In this document: positions 32,346 through 43,351 of the stretch, piece by piece
Layout: each line of letters starts with the position of its first letter
Position numbering within the stretch: position 1 is the stretch's first letter
NCBI GenBank assembly: GCA_910574455.1
Contig: CAJSYZ010000007.1
Span: forward strand, 5,575,974 to 5,639,973
Length of the DNA: 64,000 nucleotides
Reading direction: 5' to 3'
Source of the DNA: Trichaptum fuscoviolaceum
Taxonomy: Eukaryota > Basidiomycota > Agaricomycetes > Hymenochaetales > Trichaptaceae
Made by a program: the position numbers and the translations under genes
Notes under the pieces: generated by a model
The model's database searches: none
Seen by the model: the letters and a program-made list of their open reading frames with translations, nothing else
What the model was told of the DNA's origin: nothing

Positions 32346-33956
32346 GCGCGCTGTGCAGGTCTTCAATTGATGGAATATGTTGATGGCGTACAGCTGCATA
32401 GGTGGAAGGACTTCTTCGTTCATGGTCGATTGTGTTTCTTGCCTGAATGCCATGGGCGTCGAATGAGGCGCCGGGTATACTGTTTCTGTTTCGTAGTTAA
32501 ATTAGCAATGAGAAATGGCTTTTCTGGAAGCACAAAAGAGCGTACCATGACTGAGGGAGAGTCCTCAAGAACTCATCGCATATAAGGAATACTGAAAAGC
32601 AGCCACTGGAAGCACCACTGGCATACCGGCTGCCGGCGTAACGTGGAGTGGCGCGCTGTAGTCTTGACTACGAGGAGCTTATGAAGGCACATCCCACCTC
32701 CGGGGAGGACTAGAGCCAAAATGCGGCCATTGAGATGGGGTTTGAGGCCCAAATTCCCTGATATCCGGAATTTGATTGAGGTCCACTACATTATCCTGAC
32801 GGGATAGGCGCTGCGGGATAGATCGAGAATGCTTGAAACGGTGTCCACCATGGCATATCATCAATCGAGTCCCGGAAGGAGTATTGGATACCAAAGCTCA
32901 GAGCGACCGGATGTTCGAGTGCCGAGCAAGGAGATGTTGATAAGTTCTTCCATGCTGGGTTTTAATGTGAGCTGTAAAAAATTTAATGGTGAGACATGCA
33001 CAGCACACCGTTCTCAAAATCTCATACTCATCACTATCATCTGGACTGGCAATTTCATTGATGGTCAACTGCGTTTTTGGGCTGAATGTCGCGCGCGTCT
33101 AATTAGGCGCCAAGCAAGTCGTATCTGTTTCGTACTTTAATTAGCAATGAGAAATGGATTCTATGCTTGCCCAAAAGTGCGTACTGATTTCTGAGAGCGA
33201 TGTGTTATGAAGATGTACAATGCATCAGAGATTGCCAAGAAATCGTTTAGAATCGAGGACCACTAAACAAGCGCCCATCTCAAGTACCAACCGCACAACA
33301 GAACGGACAACATTACAGCCAGATCCAGACATTAATAAACAGATGCAGTGTCAACCAAAGTTAAACCATGGAAAACCGAGCATGCCCCAGCCTTGGCTAA
33401 GAGGAGGTCGTGGTGACATGTTGCACTTGCAAAGAGGACCAAAGCCAACATACGCGCATCTGAATCGGGCTTCAAGCGACATGGGAGATGAACACGCTTC
33501 ATGGCACCCCAAATTTTGTTTGAAGTCATCCTTGTTCTGCGGGAGAGAAGCACAAACGATGTGAGGTTCATTGAGCATGCATGCGACGGCGTCTTCGATC
33601 CCTTCCCCCCCGAGTTGCAGCTGGGATACTAGACGCCGGAGCTCACGCAAGCCGGATGCTCGCGTCAGCGGGAGCACTAGCCAGACGTTTGACGCCCCGA
33701 TGTCCAGCCTGAGGTAGACGGAAGGTTTTGACGCACGTACGCAGACGATGAGAGACCCCCCGTGACGCCGAAACACGCTCTGGTCACACATACCATTAAT
33801 CCGTAAAGAAAACCTATCCATTCAGCGTGATGATGAGATAAAACCATATTTTTATTCACGTACTATTACATATGTTGGACAAAATCGAAATCCGAGCCTA
33901 CGCGGAGGCCAAGTCCCTGCGTCCCATCGCCATTCAGAGCAGCACAGGTGCTCAGA
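32346..33956. other. A4-B4 spacer with duplicated 3' element
   Basis: The TTAGCAATGAGAAATGG element occurs twice here, near 32,501 and 33,140, each with its upstream context (a GCGTCGAATGAGGCGCC-like stretch). This indicates a local duplication of about 630 bp offset. The minus-strand open frame at 33,351-33,821 lies in the same spacer position as nonconserved frames in other copies. Confidence 0.4.
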
Positions 33957-34940
33957 TCAACTGTTGACCTCCACTTTCACTCCCAACCCCCGTCCAAACT
34001 GTGACCTCCATCACTGACACATTCTCCCTCCGAGCCAGAGCTACCCATCAGGCAAAGTTGCACCTTATCAACGATGTACTTGCCCAGGTCTGTTCAACGC
34101 CCGTGCTCATTCTGTGCCGCACGCGGGGTTGGCCTTTGGACTGGTTGACGGGCGAGGGTCGATGATGTGACGCACGTGGACGAGGAAGGTAAACCGATCA
34201 TTGGATCGGCAGGAGGATGAGCGACAGATATCTATTTGAAAGCGTTCAATGCTAGGATGGCCTCGAAGTCAAATGGCATCCTGCGTCCATCGGGTGTGCG
34301 TGGTCTGCGGTAGACGGTGCTGAGGAGCGTGCAATGTAGCTTTAACGGCATGTGTCCGTCTTCGACGAGGCTGGCTTGGATGAGCGAGGTGTTGATAAGC
34401 TCTACAAATTTTCAGTTACAGTAGTGAAATTGGGTAACATAGACCACGCACCACAAACTGTCCTTAACCTCCTATTCCCTTCGCTCTCTTCACTTTTGTC
34501 TAAATATCAGGCGAGCCTTCTTCCAGCGACATGACATCCAGCGTCAAGTGCAACGTTCGGGGTGTTATAACGATGCTTTCGTCCAGTCCGGATATGGGTG
34601 GGTTGTTTGCGAGCAGAGAAGAGGTGAGGTTGACATGCGCGTGTGGAGGTCAGGGATGTCCCTTTCATTGCGCCCTTAGGATATTCAGCGATTACGAAAA
34701 TGAATATGTAGGGCTCGTACGAGAGGAATGTATTCAGCGACAGTGAGAGGAGGTGAACGAACATATGTAGTTGAAGGCTGAGTTCGCACGCCCACCTCGG
34801 CATCTACCATTGCCTCCTTCGATGTTTCCTCTCCTCGCCCAATTGTGCTGCGCTCGACCTCGTCCTGAACCACTTCTCATTGGCTTGCCTCCAGTTGACC
34901 CAAACGCTTGTTGCATTAAAGTCAGAAGTACGGCTCACCT
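33957..34940 (-). pseudogene. Family B copy B4, AKAP7-like 2H phosphoesterase, deleted
   Basis: The 5' exon (EVVQDEVERSTIGRGEETS) and part of the N-lobe are readable. After the first-motif region the sequence jumps directly to DNA that lies 3' of the PLRIPLEVLDIM block in other copies, so the central part is deleted (junction near 34,500). The C-lobe (34,000-34,370) is present but diverged. Not functional as a 2H enzyme. Confidence 0.55.
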
Positions 34941-34969
34941 AAAGTTTCTTTTGTGAGGCGAGTAACGAT

Positions 34970-36187
34970 GAGCGGAATGTCGAGAATTCAAAGTTGAAGG
35001 CAGAAAGGGTTCCTTATCCCTTCAAACTGCTAATTAGGGTCATATCAATGGGCAATACAGGTGCTAGCTGGACGATGATCTGAGTTGGTCGACAAATCAG
35101 GCTCGAGACTCGGAATTGTCAAACTCCGAACCCGAACTCATTTGTCCTCCAAGTCAGTGCTCACTCTTTGCATCGACCAAGCTCTTCATATGAATCACGA
35201 GCAAAAATTTCTCCAGAAAGCTCAAGGATAAGGCGGCCCGCTCGAAGTTCGAGAGTGATATAAAGCATCTAAAGATTTCTCTAGGTCCGGCTGCTTATCT
35301 TCTGGGGCCTATGGAGCTATTCGATAGCAGAGTCTCATGTAGGAAACAGCGAAAATGAGGACACAGACGCTCTTTCAGCCATGATGCGACTAGACCCCCT
35401 GAACGAGTATTTACGATTTCTTCTCGCCCATTTTCTTCGCTATGGGTGCTTCAAGCAGTATTTCGACTCGGTTAGCAAGGCCCTGGAGAATACACAACAG
35501 GAACAGCAATGTCATCTGAATCGTGAAGTTATGGCGGTGAGTCGGTGAAGTACAGTCACTGTATTGCGCCTCAATCAATTATCGAGAAACCCATCCTCCC
35601 AATGCACAGCTCTACACAACTGCTGAATCGGCAATTAGCAAGTCAGTATAGCTGTTGTGTCTAGAATTTGGGTTAGGACTCACCTTGTGCCGAGCGCAGA
35701 TATCGATGTTACCTTGCAACTCAATGACAAAATGGCTTTTCCGGGTCAACCGAGCACAAGGAGAATGAGGTGCTCAACTCAAGTTACGTGGGTACGCAAC
35801 CCGGCCGTGATCCGTGTCTACTCGCGACAGACCACGCAGCCTCATACTTTCCCTTATTGATTTTCTTGACCCGAAGTAGTCCCGGAACAATACTTCCCGC
35901 CTGTCCTATTAACTCGGTGTAACTGATATGCATAGCAACAAAATCACCTGTTTATCTCTGGCTCTTCTACTACGTCCACACAAAACCCACCAATACGCAC
36001 AAGGAAAGCGCTAGCCTGAGATGCCCACTGGCAGTGGCAGAATCCCCAGGGCCAATTAAACGTGATTTGCACTGCCATGATGATGCGCCCATAGTTACAA
36101 TATCCATTACAATATACAACACTAGGCACTAACCGTGTATTCTCACACGTGTCCCCGTCATTTCGGCCTCTTGGCGATGTGCTGTGT
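34970..36187. other. Spacer X, second copy, with extra segment and deletion junction
   Basis: It matches 20,930-21,741. It differs by an extra segment of about 320 bp (35,255-35,575) and by a sharp junction at about 36,187. Left of the junction it matches sequence before 21,741; right of it, sequence after 22,765. Confidence 0.5.
35255..35540 (+). pseudogene. Orphan exon fragment inside spacer X
   Basis: A clean open stretch reads MRLDPLNEYLRFLLAHF then YGCFKQYFDSVSKALE and ends at a consensus donor GTGAGT (35,535). No start, acceptor or further exon is visible. It is absent from the paralogous spacer near 21,150. I do not recognise the protein. Its leucine/aromatic helix-like composition resembles family A exons, but no alignment is obvious. 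Confidence 0.45.
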
Positions 36188-36357
36188 CCGGGAGATTGAA
36201 CTCGGCTGCGCACAGCTTTGAATGCCAGGTGCCTCGTGCTTTCTGATAACACTGCCTTCAGAAAGCTTTAATACGATGGAGCCCCCCCTAACGATCAGTT
36301 TGTCCTTCCTATATCTCTGCCTGCACATCCTTCGATGTTATCTCTCTCTCTACCATT

Positions 36358-38739
36358 ATGTCTAAAGCGATCAAGCGAGTCATCGTGAAGCATAAGGAGA
36401 AGAAAGCCCGCCGCGATCTCGAAAAGAATAGCAAGTATATCGTCGACGATATCGATCGCATTTCGTCCGCCCTCAAACAATACGGAATCTTCGGACACCA
36501 CTGCAATGGGCCCGATGAAGACGCGACCGAGGATGATGCGAGCTCTGTGAGCTCATTTTCAACGATGGCAACGACGGACGACAACCGCGGAGCCGGATGG
36601 ACGGTGGACAAGTACTTCTATCAACCCGTTGGAAGAAGAATCGAAAAGATTGCATTTCGAATTGCCATGCCGCTTCTTTCGCCACTCAGAATCTTCCAGT
36701 ACATCGAGGAGCACTATTTAAAAGGACGGCTCGGCTTCGCTTCTGCCTACGAATCATATCCGCCTGATTTGAAGACTGTATACTTAGCTGGTCTGGACTC
36801 TCTAGTTCATCAGACACGGTGAGTGTGTCAAATAATCTTAGGGAAAGTTATATATAAAGGCTTTCCAGGTCGAATTCACTCATGCGGTCTTCAGCGGCTC
36901 TTTCGGCACTTATTCGCTTATGTCCTATGGATGAAAATATAACCCGCTTTTTCCACCGTACTTACAATCAAATGGGCCATCCTAACTTTGCTCTATCGTT
37001 GATTGATAGTGATACCAAGGAAAAGAAGTGCTATCTCTTCTTGCTGACACTTATATGGGCACATCCTGGTCTTAGTGAGCGTGGACTCAGACTATATGGT
37101 TATAACAACAACTATACTCAGATCAGTCGTTCATACCTGAAAAGGACGTTGCTGAAGCTTGTGAACTCATGGCGGTGAGTGCCCTACACGAATTTTGCAC
37201 CACTTTCTCATTGAGCTCAACAGTTTTCCGAACAAGGATGCCTTTGCTGTTATGTCTGAAGCATCTCTTCACTTCGCACAAGTTATAGATGAAATAGACT
37301 CAAATTTCGGGTACTCAGAACTTAAAGATTTTGATTTTGACCTATTGTATTTCGTCACCATTTTCATTCTCCACTTCATTCCGTTCATATATAACAATTC
37401 TACTCGGCCTACATGTGGACAACAGACACAGCAACTTTACCATATGCTGCTCTTGACATTCTTGCGCTGGCTTGATGCGGCTTTGTATGAAGTTCTATCT
37501 ATAATAAATGATGAGAGTACATATGTGCGTACACCACATATGCTGCAAACCAAACTAACGATAGACAGTCTGCTCTTGCAGTACGTGGAAATGCAAATTC
37601 ATTTTCCGGCTCTGATATTTATCCCGATATAGTGACCCCATATTTGCAACTCTACTTCCTGTATCAACGGATTTCTTGCATTATACTGAAGGACTTTCCG
37701 AGGAAACACTACCAAGGAATCGAAGACACCACAGGGAACGTTTGACCATCAGAAACACATTCATCAGGGCTTCCATAGCTAGAACTCAACGCCTCCTGAT
37801 GTCTCTTGACGAGCTCGAGCGTGAGATTCGGGACAGAATTTCCAGGCCAAGCCCCAGAGCGAGTGAGCAAGATTGATTTTCATTCTGCAGAACCTGAACA
37901 AATGATTTCGCATACATTTTCTAGGTGATATAAATCGCGCGTATGACGAACGCGAGTTCGAATATACGCGCCGTCACGCGGGACATGTGCATGTTGTTGA
38001 AAGTGAATTATCGAAAGAGTTTTTGAAAGCGAGAAGTGATCAGTGGGAATGGGGAGAGTACAAATATAACCAGCGGAGGCGTCATGAATGGGGCATATAT
38101 CTCTGTTCAAACTTCGATTGGGATTGGGACGTTGCGGGCAGTCTGGAACGTCTCTTTGAGATGCTGGAGGAGGTGACACCAACAACCACACCCATTGCTA
38201 CTGTCTCTCTGGAGGCAGGAAAGGCGGATAGGTGGAACATCTTTACGGAGACTATGCTGCCGACGGAGATGAATATTGCGTACAAGACTGCAACAGGCAA
38301 GACGAAGTACAAGACGATTATGATCTGCCCATCGACCGATGACGTTGCATCTGCGGGAGATTCATCCAATGCCGTAGGAGGGCATCACGAGCCAGGTTAC
38401 GCAGGAGAAGAAGAAAGCAAGGATGAAGCAGGGATTATAATGGACGATTCAGCATCAGAACCGGAGGCCGAACTGGAGCTTGGAGTGAAGCAGGTTGTCG
38501 TCTCGCTCATTCCAGAAGAGCCAAGCTGCGGAGTACGCGTAGAAGATCGGGAGGGATCAGACGCCGTCGCGCACAAGAACAGCGATGCACCACGCACGCA
38601 AGGAGTAGAGCTTGGACCAACGGATAGCGGATGTGGTGACGGTTGCACCACCGACACTGAATTGGAGGATTTGATACACGTCCTCGCTGCAACTAAGGAG
38701 GAGCACGCCGACCAGATATCCATTTGCTCGTTGGACTAG
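36358..38739 (+). CDS. Family A copy A5, intact orphan five-exon gene (722 aa)
   Basis: Exons are 36,358-36,818, 36,869-37,174, 37,224-37,580, 37,633-37,862 and 37,925-38,739, giving 723 codons with TAG. All introns are GT-AG and in the same phases as in A3. The protein is nearly identical to A3 in exons 2-4. Differences cluster in exon 1 (about residues 45-80 and the ASAYES patch near 128-135) and in the acidic tail, which has a short deletion. It starts MSKAIKRVIVKHKEKKARRD. Orphan function; no signal peptide or known enzyme motif. It faces B5. This is the second intact family member. Confidence 0.8.
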
Positions 38740-39378
38740 GCTTCTAATGGGACCCAAGAGCGCTGGAAGAGGAGGAGGGCATGAAGGCATGAATGAATGG
38801 GTTGAAGGACCTTGTCGATGATGATTGACTGCGTTTCTTGATTGAATTTTATGGGCGTCAAATGAGGCGCCGGGTATATCTTTTTGTTTTAAATGTGGAG
38901 ATCGTAGTTGCCGATTTCAATTTGCATGGATGGGTGTTCTGGATTTTGATGGTGATGTGCGATTGAAGACTGGGATGTTGTAACGGAATAGAATCTTGAA
39001 CAGAAGAATAGTCAGCGATGTCTTCCCGGTTCTCCGGGCGGTCCAGACACATCAATCGAGGAACAGCGGGAAATCAAGACAATCAAACTGTAGCTGACCT
39101 GATACTCGCGTCCGTGCGAGAAAGAGCTGGAAGCGAGAAGTAACGTCCCAACGAGAGTTCATACGGAAATTCTTAGCGCACGTAAGCGTGAAATCAAAGC
39201 GCCCTTGATCCAGTTCGGGATGTCCTCGCATAAATCGCAAACTCAAAAAGAAGCCCAAATAATGAATGCAGTACTAACGCCACAGAATCAATTTATCATT
39301 TACGTACTAATACAAGCTTTCGTGAGATTAATCCCGAATTTATTCGGAAACCAGGACCTACACGCGATCGCCAGGGAC
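38740..39378. other. A5-B5 spacer
   Basis: Duplicate of 25,322-25,965. No gene seen. Confidence 0.45.
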
Positions 39379-40636
39379 TCAAATCGATTCTCCAGCTCCA
39401 CCGCCGCCCCCGCCTACGTCCAACCTGATTCCCACAACGCTTACATATTCGCCCTCCGACCCAGAGCTTCCCATCAGGTGAATATGCATCTCCTCCACAT
39501 TATACACACCCAGGTTTATTCGATGCCCGTTGTCGTTCTGAGTCGCGCGGGGGCTGGCAGGCGGGAATGGGTAGGGGTATTGATGCCTGCGGTTGAGGAA
39601 GGTGGCACGACTGCGGGATCTGCGGGAGGACGAGCAACAGAGATCTCCCTGAAAGCATTCGATGCTAGGACGGCCTCGAAGTCAAACGGCACCCGCCTTC
39701 CGTCCCGCGCGCGTGGTCTGCGGAAAACCGTGCTGATGAGCGTGCAGTGAAGCTTCAGCGGGCTGCGTTCGTCTTCGATGAGGCCGTCTGGGATGAACGA
39801 GGTATCGACAGGCCTAGGGGTACAATGAGAATCGAATTGGCGTTGATGCAGAGGAGAAAGAGGGACCAAAGGTCAGATTGGATAGTGTTATTGAGCAAAA
39901 TCAGACACGCACCGCAAACTGCTCTAAGCTTCCACTCGCCCGGCCCAATGAACATAATGTGCGCATCTGTCGCCCCACCGCCGTGCGGTTGCACTATGTC
40001 GAGCACTTCGAGCGGGATGCGGAGGGGTTGGGTCTCCAGGATTGCAAGGACGCGGGGTCGAAGAGACGTTAGGAGTGCGAGGGCCGTGTATAGCGAAGCG
40101 ACTTCGGCGTCCCCACCGACGAGTGTTCAGGCGAGTCTCCTTCCAGCGACATAACTCCCAGCGTCAGATGCATTCTTCGGGACGGTATCACAATGCCTTC
40201 GTCGAGCCCGGGTATGGGTGGGTCGTTTGCGAGCAGGGAAGAGGTGAAGGTCGAAACACGCATGCGGAAATTAGAAATGTCTCCCTATCATCGCGCCTTC
40301 AGATATTCAGCGAATCTGAAAATGAAGAAAGGCGTACAGTGGGGTGGAGAGGGCTGTTCAGCGATGATGAGAAGAGGAAAACAAATATAATAGAAAGTCG
40401 TACCGTAGTCTTGTATTCTTGTGCCCGCCAGAGCTACTCTGAGCCAGTACCACCTCAACCTCTCCCTTTTCCTCCTTCAACATCTCCGCCCCTCGCCCCA
40501 TCGCGCTGCACTCGTCCTCGACCTGAACCACGTCCTGATCCCACGGTGACCGGTTGACTCGAAAGCTTGTATTAATATCTGACGTACAGCGCCCGCCTTG
40601 GGATTGTTTTCGTGATGCAAACGACGGTGAACGCAA
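39379..40636 (-). pseudogene. Family B copy B5, AKAP7-like 2H phosphoesterase, broken
   Basis: This is the partner of A5 and close copy of B3. The 5' exon (DVVQVEDECSAMGRGAEML) has lost its start: the ATG used in B3 reads ATT here. The N-lobe has GLDEGIVIPSRRMHLTLGVM, LLTSLRPRVLAIL and PLRIPLEVLDIVQ. The C-lobe has KLHCTLISTVFRR and RVPFDFEAVLASNAF. A loss of 14 nt near 39,545 shifts the frame. Behind it the tail (HRINLGVYNVEEMHIHLMG, then GEYVSV) is intact to the stop at 39,381-39,379. Both HxT motifs are preserved as sequence. Confidence 0.65.
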
Positions 40637-40929
40637 TGGCCGAGAAACAGAATGTAAGTTGAAGGCGGAGGAACTACCAGTGGTTGGATGATGCGGATGC
40701 GGAATATGATCTGAGTGGATCGACAACTCGTGCTTTTAACTCCGAACCAAAGTTCTCACCCTCACCCTCCTTCCACCAAGCTGTCATCTCGATTCACACC
40801 TTTCACCAAGCTCATCCAAAACAATATTGCCAATCGCGATGAAGAGACTCACCAGTACCATCAAGGAGCAATCGGCGCTCTCGAATTCTACGTAATATCA
40901 AAAAATATCTCATGACCTTATCTTGGTCG

Positions 40930-41540
40930 GACCAAGCCTTCAGGTTCAAACGTCCATCGTGGCACCAGGGGAACCGGAAGCAGCGCGGTAGGATTTCCGT
41001 TGAGGTCGAGTACGAGCACAGTACGATTGGAAACGAAGAGAAAACAGTGAAAGGTGGGGGGAAGGGAGAGGACTTGTTCGAAGACATGATGAATGCATCT
41101 GGCGGGCGAGGCCACTGGCACGGTTAACGCACTGGTATGTTTTTCTTTCTTCATCTCATTTTCGCTTATTAGCTATCTCCATCATGATCCCACTCGCACG
41201 GCATTTTTTCTATCTTATTTCTTTCAGACGTGCCGAATATCTGAAGGGGCCACATCCCTGACCTCCGCACACGTGTGTCTGAACTCTCCTCTGTTCTCTA
41301 CCTACTGTCGAGCGACGACAATACTGGTACTGGACGAAAGAGCTGTTATACCACCTCGAAGGCTGTACTTGACACTAGGGGACATATTGTCGGAAGAGGG
41401 CTCGCATAACGTTCGACCACATCTTCCACGGCGTCGGAGGAACCGGAAACGCTGGGCACGGACGGCCCTCGCCATTCTCACGTCTTTACGACTTCTTATC
41501 CTCGCCATGCCAGAGAACGAGCCTCCTCACGTCTAGCTTG
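40930..41540 (+). pseudogene. Family B copy B5', divergent plus-strand remnant
   Basis: The 5' exon reads VEVEYEHSTIGNEEKTVKG. The N-lobe after an intron-like stretch (acceptor TTTCAG at about 41,227) reads LDERAVIPPRRLYLTLGDIL, where the first catalytic-type His is Tyr. Then follow LAILTSLRLLILA and PENEPP before a stop. A frameshift separates the DLRTRVSELSS block from the motif. No C-lobe follows. Duplicate of B3'. Confidence 0.5.
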
Positions 41541-41544
41541 AAAC

Positions 41545-43270
41545 GCGCGACCATTAGACCATAATGCACCCGCCATGCGCGGTGCGCGGCTGAAGATGCG
41601 TATGTCATGTTCGTTGGCCCGGCTGAAAGGATAGCGAATAGGAAGTCAAGAGCGGGTGTGTGCGGTGCGTGGCTGACGCTACTCAAGTAGCGATCTCTAT
41701 TCTGACTTTTCGATTTCTCCTTCAAGCTCTTCTCTGGATATCGAAGAATCTCGATCCTGAATTTCGCAGCTTAATCCATCCATCTCAGAGCGCATCCACA
41801 TCTCTATATCCATAAGTCGCTAAAAAATACACTCAGTGGCACACTCCTCCACACCGTACGCGTCTTCCGCAATCCGCGATCACGGGTGTGGGTTTAAACT
41901 CGGCCGCATCATGTCCCCCGTCCGCCCTGCCCGCCAACGTCATTGACGCAGGCGCGTAAACAAATCTGCAAGTACCCCGTACCCCGTACCGAGCACCAAG
42001 TACCGCGACCGTACCACCCTCGGACATCATCGGCCATCACTCTTCAGTCCCGCCCCACTCCAAGGGTCAACCCCCGCGCGGTGTCCAACATGAGCACAAA
42101 AATCTAAAAGACCCTAGGCGGGCGCGTATGATGGAGGGGCCCAGGTCTGCGTCTTGACTCCTGGGAAGCTCGGGTCCGGACTCCCGGAGGGCGAGTACAT
42201 ACATACATACGTCCGTCCGACCTGGATCTAGGAATTTTGCAGTGCTTACGATGTTGACGAGATTAGGGAAAAAGTAGCAAGTTGAAGAGAAGAAAAACAG
42301 GTTGAATCGAGTCTCTGAAAACTTGAAGATCATTACTTTCAGTCTCCGATAAAATTAGATATTGCTAATGTCATCTTTTCGACTTATGCTTTAGGTTGCA
42401 CTGCGATCACTGCGGTTCCTCCTTTTCGTTCCGGCTTGCCAGTAGTTATGACATGGTCAATCGCAGTGCTCGGAATCTCTCATTTTCTTTCTTATGTATA
42501 ATGGAACCGTTCCCCGATCGCTTCTGCGAGGTGAGTTTTGCCATTTCTTACCAACAAGCAAATGTTAGTTTCTGTGATTTTTTCGAGCTTTTAGCTGAAA
42601 GCCATTGGCAGACAAAAGGCGCTGGGCTTCCTGCCATCTTCGCGAGTACACTAGCATCACGGTGGCTACTTCCTGAACTGTCTAGCGCGGTCTTATCCAG
42701 CACTGGCAATGAGCGCCTACTCTCGCGCAAGATGTTTCCACCTGCAAGTAGTGATGTATCCTCCTGAAGGCCTTCATCTTTCTCATCATTTCAGAAATAC
42801 TCAACCCTTTGAGGCTCGACGTTCTTGACACGTGTGGCCTTGTCGAACAAATGGCGTTACTCTTCGGCCAATAGCCTATGCCAAGGAACGCATTCACAGC
42901 TTTATTTGGAGCTGGTAGGCGCTAGTCCTGACTGACAGTGGCGTGGATTGAGAACCTGGACCTTGGCCCTTGACTTCCTTTGCTAAAGTGCTTCAGCTTT
43001 CCGGTCTTGTACCGACTACTGCTTAACTAACCACCCTGCCGCAAGGAAGCCCGGGTGTGCAATCCTGTGTCCTATAGATTCTCTCGCCAAGATCCGAATC
43101 TATCATTGAACGCATTGCTGTGCCTTCCAACGAAGAAGTTTGATCTCATATGCTCGACTTTCGGAAATTAAACATCCTCGTGTTCTGCACATTGAACTCG
43201 GCTGCGCACAGCTTTGAATGCCAGGTGCCTCGTGCTTTCTGATAACACTGCCTTTAGAAAGCTAAAATAC
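41545..43270. other. Spacer Y, second copy
   Basis: Duplicate of 28,241-29,855 with small indels, including the CGCTACT-CA-AGTAGCG inverted repeat near 41,672. The open frame at 42,396-42,767 is not kept in the other copy, so it is not called. Confidence 0.4.
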
Positions 43271-43351
43271 GATGGAGCCCCCCCTAACGAACAGTTTGTC
43301 CTTCATATATCTCCGCCTGCACGTCCTTCAATATTATCTCTCTCTACCATC

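Noticed and set aside
33351..33821. 156-codon minus-strand open frame between A4 and B4
   Set aside because: The equivalent place in the other A-B spacers does not keep this frame, so it is not a conserved gene.
42396..42767. 123-codon plus-strand open frame in spacer Y
   Set aside because: Broken in the duplicate spacer at about 28,960-29,300; probably noncoding.
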